Below are positions 1 through 8,538 of a stretch of DNA of 64,000 nt, piece after piece; positions within the stretch are counted from its first letter, which is position 1, and the number at the start of each line of letters is the position of its first letter. Position numbers and translations under genes: made by a program. The stretch lies in NCBI RefSeq assembly GCF_011683915.1, contig NZ_JAAQPH010000014.1, forward strand, positions 1-64,000. The letters are read 5' to 3'. Origin of the DNA: Pelagibius litoralis. Lineage in GTDB: Bacteria > Pseudomonadota > Alphaproteobacteria > Kiloniellales > Kiloniellaceae. The notes below the pieces were generated by a model that ran no database searches, had not been told where the DNA came from, and saw nothing but the letters and a program-made list of their open reading frames with translations.

Positions 1-196
1 CTGGGCCTTCACCCTCACCGCCACCGCCTGCAATCTTGTGCGAATACCAAAGCTCCTGGCCCAAACATGAGACCAACGCTCCACCAAAGCGCCGATCACC
101 CGGGATAGACCAGCACCCAAAACCACCATCATAGGGGGCTGACCTCAAACCAAGGCCCAAAACCCTATACGTCAGACTTTTTCAGCAGCCTGTTAG
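1..196 (+). mobile_element. 3' end of an IS5/IS1182-like insertion sequence
   Basis: Bases 2-70 read in frame as the C-terminus of a transposase (motif ATACNLVRIPKLLA, then a stop), typical of the IS5/IS1182-like group. The element ends at 175-196 with an inverted-repeat end (gactttttcagcagcctgtt) that recurs almost unchanged at 23268-23289, where a relic of the same group ends. The rest of the element lies outside the window, so whether it is intact cannot be judged. Confidence 0.75.
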
Positions 197-256
197 AGCA
201 GATTCACCCGATCAATGGATCGCCTCCGGCGATTCCATCCGATCAGGATCTGCTCT
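195..256. repeat. 62-bp palindromic intergenic repeat, copy 1
   Basis: This imperfect hairpin begins with AGAGCAGAT and ends with ATCTGCTCT. A second copy of identical length lies at 18831-18892. The differences between copies include a paired change: an A-T pair in the stem here is G-C in copy 2, which suggests that the fold matters. It abuts the end of the preceding IS relic, overlapping it by two bases. It resembles the REP-like intergenic palindromes of alphaproteobacteria. Confidence 0.75.
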
Positions 257-334
257 AGAAGCTCCCACCCGCCCCCTCCCTCCTCAAGTGAAATTGATTG
301 GTCCGGACCGCAGGTTTGCGGTCATGCTCGGGCC

Positions 335-1342
335 ATGTCAAAGCTGCGCAACACCCGCCCGCGCCGGCTGACCGCTTTCGGTTTCGCCGCGCTTCTTCCC
401 GCCGCGTTGTGTTTGATCAGCGTTGCGGCCCTTGCCAATCCAGAGCGCTGGGCCCGGGAGTGGCCGGATACCGATTTCTCTCAGGCCTCCGTCGTCTTTG
501 ATGAGATCCTCAGCGGCGGCCCGCCCAAAGACGGCATTCCCTCCATCGACCAGCCGCAGTTCGTTGACGTTGCCAAGGTGACGGACCTGTCGGCAAGCGA
601 GCCGGTGGTCGGTCTTTCGATCAACGGCGATGCCCGGGCCTATCCCCTACGCATCCTGACATGGCACGAGATCGTCAACGATACCGTCGGCGGTGTGGCG
701 GTCGCCGTGACCTATTGTCCGCTGTGCAACTCCGCCGTCGTCTTCGAGCGCAGCGTTGAGGGCGAGGTCACCGAGTTCGGCACCACCGGCAAGCTGCGCA
801 ATTCCGACCTGGTGATGTACGACCGCAAGTCCGAGAGCTGGTGGCAGCAGTTCCTCGGCGAAGCCATCGTGGGGGAACGGACGGGGACGCGCCTGAAGAT
901 CGTGCCGGCCCGCCTGGAATCCTGGAGCAGGTTCGCCGCGCGTTTCCCCGACGGCCGGGTCCTGATCCCCAACAACCCCGGCCTGCGGCCTTACGGCGCA
1001 AACCCCTATGTGGGCTATGACACGCTCGACCGCCCCTTCCTCTACAACGGCGAAATGCCGGTGGGGATCGCGCCCATGAAACGGGTGATTGCCGTCGGCG
1101 CAGAGGCCTGGGCGCTGGACCTGCTGCGGGAAAAGGGAAAAATCGAAAGCGGCGATCTGCTGCTGACCTGGGAACCCGGCCAAAACTCGGCGCTCGACAC
1201 CCGCAGCATCGCCGAAGGCCGCGAAGTCGGCAATGTGGTGGTGCAGCGCAAGGCGGGCGACGGAACGGTCGATGTCCCCTACGACGTGACCTTCGCTTTC
1301 GTGTTTCACGCCTTCCGGCCCGAAGGGACGATCCACCAGTAA
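335..1342 (+). CDS. DUF3179 domain-containing exported protein
   Basis: A 335-residue protein whose start is placed at the ATG at 335, because the longer frame from 215 runs through the palindromic repeat. A signal peptide covers about residues 8-35 (FGFAALLPAALCLISVAALA). The body matches the DUF3179 family, with the motifs YPLRILTWHEIVND and TYCPLCNSAVVF, where a CPLC cysteine pair is the hallmark. The biochemical role of DUF3179 is unknown. The cysteine pair and export signal suggest a periplasmic redox or metal-linked role, but that is inference. It converges on the TetR gene downstream with a 6-bp gap, so it is probably its own transcription unit. Confidence 0.85.
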   Translation: MSKLRNTRPRRLTAFGFAALLPAALCLISVAALANPERWAREWPDTDFSQASVVFDEILSGGPPKDGIPSIDQPQFVDVAKVTDLSASEPVVGLSINGDARAYPLRILTWHEIVNDTVGGVAVAVTYCPLCNSAVVFERSVEGEVTEFGTTGKLRNSDLVMYDRKSESWWQQFLGEAIVGERTGTRLKIVPARLESWSRFAARFPDGRVLIPNNPGLRPYGANPYVGYDTLDRPFLYNGEMPVGIAPMKRVIAVGAEAWALDLLREKGKIESGDLLLTWEPGQNSALDTRSIAEGREVGNVVVQRKAGDGTVDVPYDVTFAFVFHAFRPEGTIHQ

Positions 1343-1348
1343 ACCGGT

Positions 1349-2008
1349 TCAGGCCGGCGCGTAGAGCTTCAGAAAGTCGGCCACGGTGGCTTCAACATGG
1401 GCGGCGATTTCGGCCTCGCTTGCCGCCTCCTGGACGCCCAGCGTACAGCGCATATGCATCGGATCCTTCAGCATATGTAAAAGCTTCGAAGCCGCGTCCC
1501 CGACATCGGGCATGTCGAGGCGCCCGCGCCGGTTCATCTCCGTCAGATAGGGCGTCAGGTTCTCCACCCAGCGCAGCGGGCCGCACTGAAAGAAGGTCTG
1601 GCCCAGTTCCGGAAAGCGCTCGGTCTCCGACACCACCGTGCGGAACAGGGCTATGGCCTCCGCAGAGGTGACCAGCCCCAGAAAACGATTCCCAAGATCA
1701 CAGAGCACTGCAAAGGGGTCGGCCTCCGGATCGAGTTCCAGGCAGTCGATGCCGGCAACCCGGTTGCAGTGGCTCATCATCACCGCGGCAAAGAGCACGT
1801 CCTTGCCGGGAAAATGACTGTAGACCGTGCGTTTCGAGACTTCCGCCTTGGCGGCAATGGCATCCATCGACACGGTGCCGTAGCCGGAATGCAGAAACAA
1901 ATCGGCCGCCGCCTCAATAATCGCCGTTCGCTTCGGAGACAGCGTTTCATCGGCATCGGCAGCCGTCTCCGTCAGCATTCTGTCACCTATCGCACTGTCA
2001 GCCATCAT
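1349..2008 (-). CDS. TetR family transcriptional regulator
   Basis: A 219-residue TetR-type repressor. The N-terminal helix-turn-helix lies at about residues 25-75 (AAKAEVSKRTVYSHFPGKD), followed by an all-helical C-terminal ligand domain of the AefR-like type. ATG at 2008 is chosen over the TTG three bases upstream. It is divergent from the RND exporter at 2127, and the gap holds a perfect 10-bp inverted repeat at 2037-2065. The standard arrangement would be autoregulation plus repression of the exporter operon. The ligand is unknown. Confidence 0.9.
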   Translation of the reverse strand: MMADSAIGDRMLTETAADADETLSPKRTAIIEAAADLFLHSGYGTVSMDAIAAKAEVSKRTVYSHFPGKDVLFAAVMMSHCNRVAGIDCLELDPEADPFAVLCDLGNRFLGLVTSAEAIALFRTVVSETERFPELGQTFFQCGPLRWVENLTPYLTEMNRRGRLDMPDVGDAASKLLHMLKDPMHMRCTLGVQEAASEAEIAAHVEATVADFLKLYAPA

Positions 2009-2036
2009 CAACCGCTTGACTTCGGGTTCACATTCC

Positions 2037-2065
2037 TATGTAAACTGAACGGTGTAGTTTACATA
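2037..2065. promoter_or_regulatory. Probable TetR operator
   Basis: A perfect inverted repeat TATGTAAACT-N9-AGTTTACATA lies in the 118-bp gap between the divergent TetR and RND exporter genes. The size and symmetry fit a TetR dimer site. Assignment to this regulator is inference from position. Confidence 0.7.
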
Positions 2066-2126
2066 CATAGCAGATTTCTAAAGCTATCACAATCATCCGG
2101 ACTTAGGCGACAACGGGGCTGCGATT

Positions 2127-4493
2127 ATGTCGAAATCCAAGGGTTTGAGCGGGAAATCGATGTCCGGAGGCTGGATCGTTTCCTATGCGGAACTGATCAT
2201 CCGGCTGCGCTGGCTGGTTATCCTGGGCAGCGTCGCCCTGGCGGTGGCTCTGGGCAGCGGCGGCCAGTTCCTGGGCTTTTCAACGGACTACCGGGTCTTC
2301 TTCGGCAAGGAAAACCCGCAGCTCAAAGCCTTCGAATCGATGCAGCAGATCTACACCAAGGATGACAACATCCTCTTCGTCCTGCAGCCCAGGGACGGCG
2401 AAGTTTTTACCCCGGAAATGCTTGGCGCCATTCGGGAACTGACCGAGGCTTCCTGGCAGCTACCCTTCTCCCGCCGCGTCGACTCGATCACCAACTTCCA
2501 GCACAGCTATGCCCAGGGCGACGACCTGACGGTCGAGGATCTGGTCCCCGCACGGGCCGGTCTTACAACTGAAAAGATCGCCGCAATCCGGGCGACCGCC
2601 CTCGGCGAGCCGCTGCTGATCAACCGGTTGATCGCGCCGGATGCCCGCACCACTGGTGTCAACGTGACCCTGACCCTGCCGGGCGAGAGCGAATCCGAGG
2701 TGCCGGTCGCCATGGCGGCAGCGCGTGAGATTGTCGAGGCGTTTCGGGAAAGGCACCCCGACATCACCGTGGCGGTGACCGGGCTGGTGGCCCTGAACAA
2801 TGCCTTCAGCGAGGCCAGCTTCGCCGATCTCGCCACCCTCATCCCCATCATGTACGGCATCATCATCGCCGGTCTGCTGATCTTCCTGCGCTCCATCGCA
2901 GGAACCATCGCGACGCTTCTGGTCGTCGGCCTCTCGGCCGGCACCGCCATGGGGCTGACCGGCTGGCTGGGCATCAACCTCACCCCGCCCTCTTCCACCG
3001 CACCGACCATCATCCTGACCCTCGCGGTAGCCGACAGCATCCATCTGCTGGTAACGCTGCTCCACGCCATGCGCCAGGGCGCCAGCAAGCGTGAGGCCAT
3101 CATCGAGTCCCTGCGGGTGAACTTCAACCCGATCTTCCTGACCTCCCTCACCACGGCGATCGGCTTCCTCTCTCTCAACTTCAGCGACGCGCCGCCGTTT
3201 CGCGATCTCGGCAACATCACCGCCATGGGCGTGATCGCCGCCTGGATCTATTCGGTTTCCTTCCTGCCGGCCTTCCTCGCCGTGGTGCCGCTGCGGGTGA
3301 AGCGGCAGACCACGGGCAGCAACGATCTGATGCAGCGGCTGGCGGAGTTCGTCCTGCGGCGGCGCCAACCCCTGCTCTACGGCATGACCGCCCTGGTGAT
3401 CGCCCTGGCGGTCTGGATACCGCGCATCGAACTGAACGACCAGTTCGTCAACTATTTTGACCCCAGCATTCAGTTCCGCACCGACACCGACTTTGCCATG
3501 GAGAACCTCTCCGGCATCTACCAGATCGAGTTCTCCCTGCCCGCCGCCGCAGAGGGCGGCATCAGCGAGCCCGAATACCTGACCAAGGTCGATGCCTTTT
3601 CCGATTGGCTGCGTGAACAGCCGGGCGTGGTTCACGTGCAAACCATCACCGACATCTTTCGCCGCCTGAACAAGAACATGCACGGCGACGATCCGGACTG
3701 GTACCGCCTGCCCGACGAGCGCAACCTGGCGGCACAGTATCTGCTGCTCTTCGAAATGTCGCTGCCCTACGGGCTGGACCTGAACAACCAGATCAACGTC
3801 GACAAGTCATCGCTGCGGTTTCTGGCCACCCTTGAGAACATGACCACCCGTGAAGCCAGGGTACTGAAGCAGAACTCCGAGGCCTGGATCGCCGCCAACA
3901 TCCCGGCCTCCGTCACCGAGGCGACCAGCCCCTTCGTCATGTTCGCCTATATCTCGGAACGCAACATCATCTCCATGCTGACCGGAACCGGCCTGGCCCT
4001 GGTGCTGATATCGTTGTCACTGATCATCGCGCTACGCAGCCTGAGAGTCGGTTTGCTCAGCATCATTCCCAATGTCATCCCCGCCGTCATGGCCTTTGGC
4101 ATCTGGGGCCTGCTGGTCGGTGAGATCGGTCTCGCCTCCTCCGTCGTCGCCGCCACCAGCCTGGGCATCATCGTCGACGACTCCGTGCATTTCCTCAGCA
4201 AATACCTACGCGCCCGCCGCGAGCGCGGCGCCAGTCCCGAAGATGCCGTGCGCTATGCCTTTGCCACGGTGGGCCGGGCGCTCTCGGTAACCTCGGCAGT
4301 CCTCGTCGCCGGCTTCGGCACCCTGGCGCTGTCTGCCTTTGAACTGAACCAGAGCCTGGGGCTGTTGACCGCCCTGGCGATTTTCGCGGCGCTGGTCGCC
4401 GACTTCCTGCTTCTGCCCCCCCTCTTGCTCGCGATCGACAAGGAGAAAAAGCATGCGGATGAACCGAAAGCTCTTCCTCAAGCTGGAGAATAA
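2127..4493 (+). CDS. RND superfamily (MMPL) exporter
   Basis: A 788-residue membrane protein with the two-fold RND/MMPL layout: one N-terminal membrane helix, a large extracytoplasmic loop, five helices, then the same again. Acidic residues expected in the fourth helix of each half are present as VADSIH (about residue 298) and VDDSVH (about residue 687). Such stand-alone exporters move lipids or hydrophobic compounds out of the inner membrane. It overlaps the LolA-like gene by 41 bp, and an outer-membrane protein follows. The ATG at 2160 is an alternative start. The substrate is unknown. Confidence 0.88.
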   Translation: MSKSKGLSGKSMSGGWIVSYAELIIRLRWLVILGSVALAVALGSGGQFLGFSTDYRVFFGKENPQLKAFESMQQIYTKDDNILFVLQPRDGEVFTPEMLGAIRELTEASWQLPFSRRVDSITNFQHSYAQGDDLTVEDLVPARAGLTTEKIAAIRATALGEPLLINRLIAPDARTTGVNVTLTLPGESESEVPVAMAAAREIVEAFRERHPDITVAVTGLVALNNAFSEASFADLATLIPIMYGIIIAGLLIFLRSIAGTIATLLVVGLSAGTAMGLTGWLGINLTPPSSTAPTIILTLAVADSIHLLVTLLHAMRQGASKREAIIESLRVNFNPIFLTSLTTAIGFLSLNFSDAPPFRDLGNITAMGVIAAWIYSVSFLPAFLAVVPLRVKRQTTGSNDLMQRLAEFVLRRRQPLLYGMTALVIALAVWIPRIELNDQFVNYFDPSIQFRTDTDFAMENLSGIYQIEFSLPAAAEGGISEPEYLTKVDAFSDWLREQPGVVHVQTITDIFRRLNKNMHGDDPDWYRLPDERNLAAQYLLLFEMSLPYGLDLNNQINVDKSSLRFLATLENMTTREARVLKQNSEAWIAANIPASVTEATSPFVMFAYISERNIISMLTGTGLALVLISLSLIIALRSLRVGLLSIIPNVIPAVMAFGIWGLLVGEIGLASSVVAATSLGIIVDDSVHFLSKYLRARRERGASPEDAVRYAFATVGRALSVTSAVLVAGFGTLALSAFELNQSLGLLTALAIFAALVADFLLLPPLLLAIDKEKKHADEPKALPQAGE

Positions 4494-5295
4494 CAAGGTC
4501 CTGCTGGCCGTAACGCTGGTGATGCTGGCCGCCGCCAGCACCTCGGCCTTCGGCGAAACGCCGGAAGAAAAAGGCCTCGCCATCGCCGAGGAAGTGGATC
4601 GCCGTGACCTGGGTTTCGGTGACAGTTCCTCGCTTTTGAAGATGGAGTTGACCAACAAGCAGGGCCAGAGCAGCACACGCGAGTTGCGCATCCTGACCCT
4701 GGAGGTGCCGGAGCGCGCGGAGGGCGACAAGTCCCTGGTCGTCTTCGATCATCCCCGCGATATCGAGGGCACCGCCTTCCTGAGTTTCACCAAGATCCTC
4801 GATCCCGACGACCAATGGCTCTACCTGCCGGCCCTGAAGCGGGTGAAGCGTATCTCTTCGGCCAATAAGTCCGGCCCCTTTGTCGGCAGCGAATTCGCCT
4901 ATGAGGACCTGCTGTCCCAGGAGGTCGACAAGTACGACTACCGCTGGCTGCGCGACGAAGCCTGCGGCGAGGCGGCGGACGGCCTGGCCTGCTTCGTGAT
5001 CGAACGCTTCCCGCGCTATGAGAACTCCGGCTACGCACGACAGGTCACCTGGATCGATCAGCAGGAGTATCGGCCCATAAGGATCGACTTCTATGACCGC
5101 AAGGATTCTCTGCTGAAGACCCTGACGCTGAGCCGGTACAACCAATACCTCGGCCAGTACTGGCGTGCCGACGATCAGTACATGGTGAACCACCAGACCG
5201 GCAAGACAACCCGCCTGACTTTCGACGAGTGGGAGCTGCGGGTCGGGGTGAACGAGAGCGATTTCAATCCCAACCGCCTGAAGCGGCTGCGGTGA
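4453..5295 (+). CDS. LolA-like outer-membrane lipoprotein-sorting family protein
   Basis: A 280-residue exported protein with a signal peptide at about residues 10-35 ending near TSAFG. The motif DDQWLYLPALKRVKRISS is characteristic of the LolA-like family that is regularly encoded beside MMPL exporters. It is probably a periplasmic carrier for the hydrophobic cargo of the exporter. The start lies inside the exporter gene (41-bp overlap), so translation is likely coupled. A second ATG at 4459 is equally usable. Confidence 0.85.
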   Translation: MRMNRKLFLKLENNKVLLAVTLVMLAAASTSAFGETPEEKGLAIAEEVDRRDLGFGDSSSLLKMELTNKQGQSSTRELRILTLEVPERAEGDKSLVVFDHPRDIEGTAFLSFTKILDPDDQWLYLPALKRVKRISSANKSGPFVGSEFAYEDLLSQEVDKYDYRWLRDEACGEAADGLACFVIERFPRYENSGYARQVTWIDQQEYRPIRIDFYDRKDSLLKTLTLSRYNQYLGQYWRADDQYMVNHQTGKTTRLTFDEWELRVGVNESDFNPNRLKRLR

Positions 5296-5297
5296 GA

Positions 5298-6521
5298 ATG
5301 CATCGGGGGGGAACAGCGCGGCGGTCTGTCCTGGCCGCCGCCGGAATGCTGTGCATGACCGGCTTGTCGGCGCCGGCGCAGGACTTCGACTTTTCCGGCT
5401 TCGTCGCCGGGGAAACCCGGATCTTTCCGGATAAGGCCCAGTTCCCCGGACAGAACAACAGCCACATCTCGCCCTCCCTGGTGATCCAGCCGGAACTGCG
5501 CTACCGCTGGAACGGCCGGGACGACCGCATCACCTTCGTGCCCTTCCTGCGGCTGGATGCCGACGATGAGAACCGCACCCACGTCGATATCCGCGAGTTG
5601 AACTGGTATCGTCAGGCCGATGACTGGGACGTTGTCCTGGGTGTCAGCAAGGTGTTCTGGGGCGTTGCCGAATCGCGCCACCTGATCGACATCGTCAACC
5701 AGACCGATCTTGTCGAAAGCCCGGATCAGGAAGACAAGCTGGGCCAGCCGATGGCCAACCTGAACCTGCTGCGCGACTGGGGAACACTCAGTTTTTTCGT
5801 ATTGCCGGGCTTTCGCGAGCGTACCTTTCCCGACGACGATGCGCGGCTGCGCGGCGCCCTGCCCATCGACGACGATCCTTCCTATGAATCAAGCGCCGAA
5901 GAGTGGCATGTCGATTTCGCGTTGCGTTACTCCCAGACCATCGGCGACTGGGATTTCGGGCTGGCGCATTTCTACGGCACCAGCCGCGAACCGCAGCTCA
6001 TCCCCACAGTGGATTCCGATGGCAATGCCTTCCTGCGGCAGCGCTATGACCTGATCCACCAGACCAGCCTGGACGCCCAGTACACCACCGGCCCCTGGCT
6101 TCTGAAGCTGGAGGCACTGACCCGCGACGGTCATGACGGCGACCGCTTCTTCGCCGCCGTCGGAGGGTTCGAGTACACCTTCTTCGGCGCCTTTGAGAGC
6201 AATACCGACCTGGGCCTGCTGGCCGAGTACCTGCATGACGGGCGCGACAGCGGAACGCCGGCCACACCCTTTGAAGACGACATCTTCCTGGGCACGCGCC
6301 TGGCGCTGAACGATGTCGAGGACACCGAACTTCTGGCCGGCGTCATCCTGGACCTCGATCAGGAAGAGCGGATCTTCAGCGTCGAGTTCGAACGGCGCCT
6401 CAGCGACAACCTGAACCTGGAAATCGAAGGCCAGGTCTTCGACAACATCGACTCGAACGACCTGTTAAGCGGATTCGAAGACGATTCCTTTGTCGAAATA
6501 AGGCTGTCCTGGTTCTTCTAG
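5298..6521 (+). CDS. Outer-membrane beta-barrel protein linked to an RND exporter
   Basis: A 407-residue protein starting two bases after the LolA-like stop. A signal peptide (about residues 8-28, ending near APAQ) is followed by a body rich in alternating aromatic and polar segments. It ends in RLSWFF, and a terminal phenylalanine is the usual BAM recognition signal of outer-membrane barrels. With the exporter and LolA-like protein it makes a plausible inner-membrane, periplasm and outer-membrane route. No exact family name is claimed. The longer frame from 5229 runs inside the upstream gene and is rejected. Confidence 0.8.
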   Translation: MHRGGTARRSVLAAAGMLCMTGLSAPAQDFDFSGFVAGETRIFPDKAQFPGQNNSHISPSLVIQPELRYRWNGRDDRITFVPFLRLDADDENRTHVDIRELNWYRQADDWDVVLGVSKVFWGVAESRHLIDIVNQTDLVESPDQEDKLGQPMANLNLLRDWGTLSFFVLPGFRERTFPDDDARLRGALPIDDDPSYESSAEEWHVDFALRYSQTIGDWDFGLAHFYGTSREPQLIPTVDSDGNAFLRQRYDLIHQTSLDAQYTTGPWLLKLEALTRDGHDGDRFFAAVGGFEYTFFGAFESNTDLGLLAEYLHDGRDSGTPATPFEDDIFLGTRLALNDVEDTELLAGVILDLDQEERIFSVEFERRLSDNLNLEIEGQVFDNIDSNDLLSGFEDDSFVEIRLSWFF

Positions 6522-6542
6522 ACTCTTTTCTAGTAGACGGCA

Positions 6543-6612
6543 CCGGCCCGCTCCCCCTCCCGGCCACCCATGCGATTATCCTAGTGGGTGGCCGGGAGGG
6601 GGAGCGGGCCGG
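6543..6612. terminator. Perfect 28-bp inverted repeat between convergent genes
   Basis: Arms 6543-6570 and 6585-6612 are exact reverse complements around a 14-base loop. Each arm is strongly GC-rich, so the transcript would fold into a very stable hairpin. It lies between the convergent outer-membrane-protein and GntR genes, where a bidirectional terminator is expected. No T-tract follows on either side, so a Rho-independent role is not certain. Confidence 0.6.
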
Positions 6613-6644
6613 AACCGCATCGACGTCAGTCGAGCTTAAATCAG

Positions 6645-7325
6645 CTACTCGGCGGCCTGGCTGCTGGCGAGGAGATTGCCCTGCACATGGGACAGATGGC
6701 GGCGCATGGTCTGGCCGGCAGCCTCCATGTCCCGCTCCTCGATAGCGCGCACCAGCGCCTCGTGCTCGGCAAAGCTATGGTGATCCGACGGCGGGCGGTC
6801 GACCTTGGACCTCAGGCGCCCCCAGACCACGGTGCGGCGCACCGCATTCAGGGTGTCGAAGAGCGCCACCAGGACCGTGTTGTGCGTTGCCTCGGCCACC
6901 GCGCGGTGCAGGGCGTTGTCGCTGTTCTCGTACTGCCGCCAGGTCTTTGCCTCCCGGGACATTTTCATGCAGAGCCGCATCTCGGCGACATCGCCGGCGG
7001 TGGCGTTCAAGGCCGCCTCGCGGGCAATCTGGGGTTCGATCAGAAGACGGGCCTGCATCACTTCGCGCGGATTGGTCAACTCCGCGATGGCGGCAATGTT
7101 GGAGAACTCCTCGACCGGCCGGCTGCCGATGAAGGTGCCCTTGCCCACATGGCGCCAGAGCTCCCGATTCTCCTCCATGATGGCGAGCGCCTTGCGCAGC
7201 TCGCCGCGTGAAACGCCGAGGATGTCGCAAAGCTCCCGCTCCGCCGGAAGGCGGCTGTTGGCCGGCAGATCGCGCTGCGCCAGATAGGCCCGCAGCTGCG
7301 TCAAGGCACCCTGACCCTGATCCAT
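6645..7325 (-). CDS. GntR family regulator, FadR/FCD type
   Basis: A 226-residue regulator. The N-terminal winged helix covers about residues 8-70 (LPAERELCDILGVSRGELRKAL), and an FCD-type helical ligand domain covers about 85-210, with the metal or ligand histidines expected in ALHRAVAEATHN and HEALVRAIEERD. It is divergent from the ABC transporter operon at 7527 and probably controls it. The gap contains an 8-bp inverted repeat. Confidence 0.9.
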   Translation of the reverse strand: MDQGQGALTQLRAYLAQRDLPANSRLPAERELCDILGVSRGELRKALAIMEENRELWRHVGKGTFIGSRPVEEFSNIAAIAELTNPREVMQARLLIEPQIAREAALNATAGDVAEMRLCMKMSREAKTWRQYENSDNALHRAVAEATHNTVLVALFDTLNAVRRTVVWGRLRSKVDRPPSDHHSFAEHEALVRAIEERDMEAAGQTMRRHLSHVQGNLLASSQAAE

Positions 7326-7411
7326 GTGTGCTCCATCGCGTCAGACTTGCGGAAACCTAACCGTCACCGCGTTACCGGGTCAAATCCTTTGACCAATATA
7401 AAGTATTTGCC

Positions 7412-7432
7412 TAACCAATCATATATTGGTTA
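7412..7432. promoter_or_regulatory. Probable GntR operator
   Basis: A perfect inverted repeat TAACCAAT-N5-ATTGGTTA lies between the divergent GntR gene and the ABC transporter operon. A further half-site, CCAATATA, lies at 7393-7400. Position and symmetry fit a GntR/FCD dimer site. No binding data are implied. Confidence 0.6.
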
Positions 7433-7526
7433 AATCCTCTCAAGCTCACGCAGTCTGGTGCGGCGCTATCGATGGATCGATGTGCCCCAGCCGGATCGAC
7501 AAGAAGCAAAACCGGGAGGAACAACC

Positions 7527-8522
7527 ATGCAGCGCTACCTCAATCCCTTCAGGCAGGCCGCGGCCGCCGTAACTCTGGCAGCAGCCGTACTGATCGCCGC
7601 CGCGCCCGGCCAGGCAGCGGAAAAGATCCGCGTCTCGCTCGGCGATGTTGTCTCCGTCGAGACTCTGGCCTTCGTGATCGCTCTGGAACGGGCCAAGGAT
7701 CGCGGCGTCGACTACGAAATGACCTCTTTCGCCAAGGAAGAGCTGGCCATCCAGTCGATCGTCAACGGACAGTCCGACCTGGGCGTGGGCACGCCCTATT
7801 CGGTCATACAAAAGAGCAAGGTGCCGCTGAAGGTGGTCTTCCAGATGTCGCGCCTGGTCTTCTTTCCCGTGGCATCGACCGAGTACAAGACCTGGAAAGA
7901 CCTGAACGGCGAACCCTTCACTTTCCACGCCCGCGGTACCGGCACGGAGGCCATCGGCAACATCATCGCCAAGCGCGAGGGGATCGAATTCGGTCCGCGC
8001 AGCTATGTGCCGGGATCGGAGAACCGCATCATCGCGATGATGAAGGGGCAGATCAAAGCCTCCATCGTTGATCTTTCCAACAAGAACAAATTGATGAACC
8101 TGGCCGGTGACAAGTTTCACATCCTGCCGGGCTTGAGCGACCCGGCCAGCGACGAATTGATCTTCGCCAGCGGCGAGTGGATCGAAAACCACCCCGAGGC
8201 GGTCGGCATCATCGTCGAAGAACTGCTGAAACTGTGGCACGAGATGAAGGAAAACCCGGCGGTCATAGAAGAGGAGCGGGTGAAACGGAACCTGCTGGCG
8301 GACCAGCCGAAAGAAATCCTGGCCGAAGTGGTCGATTACTACACCGAAGGCGCCAAAGAGGGGCTCTTTGATCCCGATGGCGGCGGCGTCGCTGCAGCCA
8401 GAGCCGACTTCGAATTCTATACCGCGGCCGGCCAGATGGCAGGCCCGGCCGATAGCCTGAACGTCGAGGACTACTGGAACCTTGGTCCGCTGAACGCCGC
8501 CAGGCAGAAGCTCGGCCTCTAG
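7527..8522 (+). CDS. NitT/TauT-type ABC transporter substrate-binding protein
   Basis: A 331-residue periplasmic protein starting at the ATG at 7527, seven bases after a strong ribosome site (gggagga). A signal peptide covers residues about 8-32, ending in GQAA. The body fits the NMT1/SsuA-like fold used for nitrate, taurine, sulfonate or pyrimidine-like solutes. It opens an operon with two permeases, one ATPase and a fumarylpyruvate-hydrolase-like enzyme, so the solute may be an organic acid, possibly aromatic. The solute is not determinable here. Confidence 0.88.
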   Translation: MQRYLNPFRQAAAAVTLAAAVLIAAAPGQAAEKIRVSLGDVVSVETLAFVIALERAKDRGVDYEMTSFAKEELAIQSIVNGQSDLGVGTPYSVIQKSKVPLKVVFQMSRLVFFPVASTEYKTWKDLNGEPFTFHARGTGTEAIGNIIAKREGIEFGPRSYVPGSENRIIAMMKGQIKASIVDLSNKNKLMNLAGDKFHILPGLSDPASDELIFASGEWIENHPEAVGIIVEELLKLWHEMKENPAVIEEERVKRNLLADQPKEILAEVVDYYTEGAKEGLFDPDGGGVAAARADFEFYTAAGQMAGPADSLNVEDYWNLGPLNAARQKLGL

Positions 8523-8538
8523 GGCGAAGGCCGGGAAC

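Noticed and set aside
215-334. N-terminal extension of the DUF3179 protein
   Set aside because: It would translate the palindromic repeat; the signal peptide begins after the ATG at 335.
2460-3683. A 407-codon frame on the minus strand
   Set aside because: It is antisense to the RND exporter, rich in Gly, Gln and Asp, with no motif.
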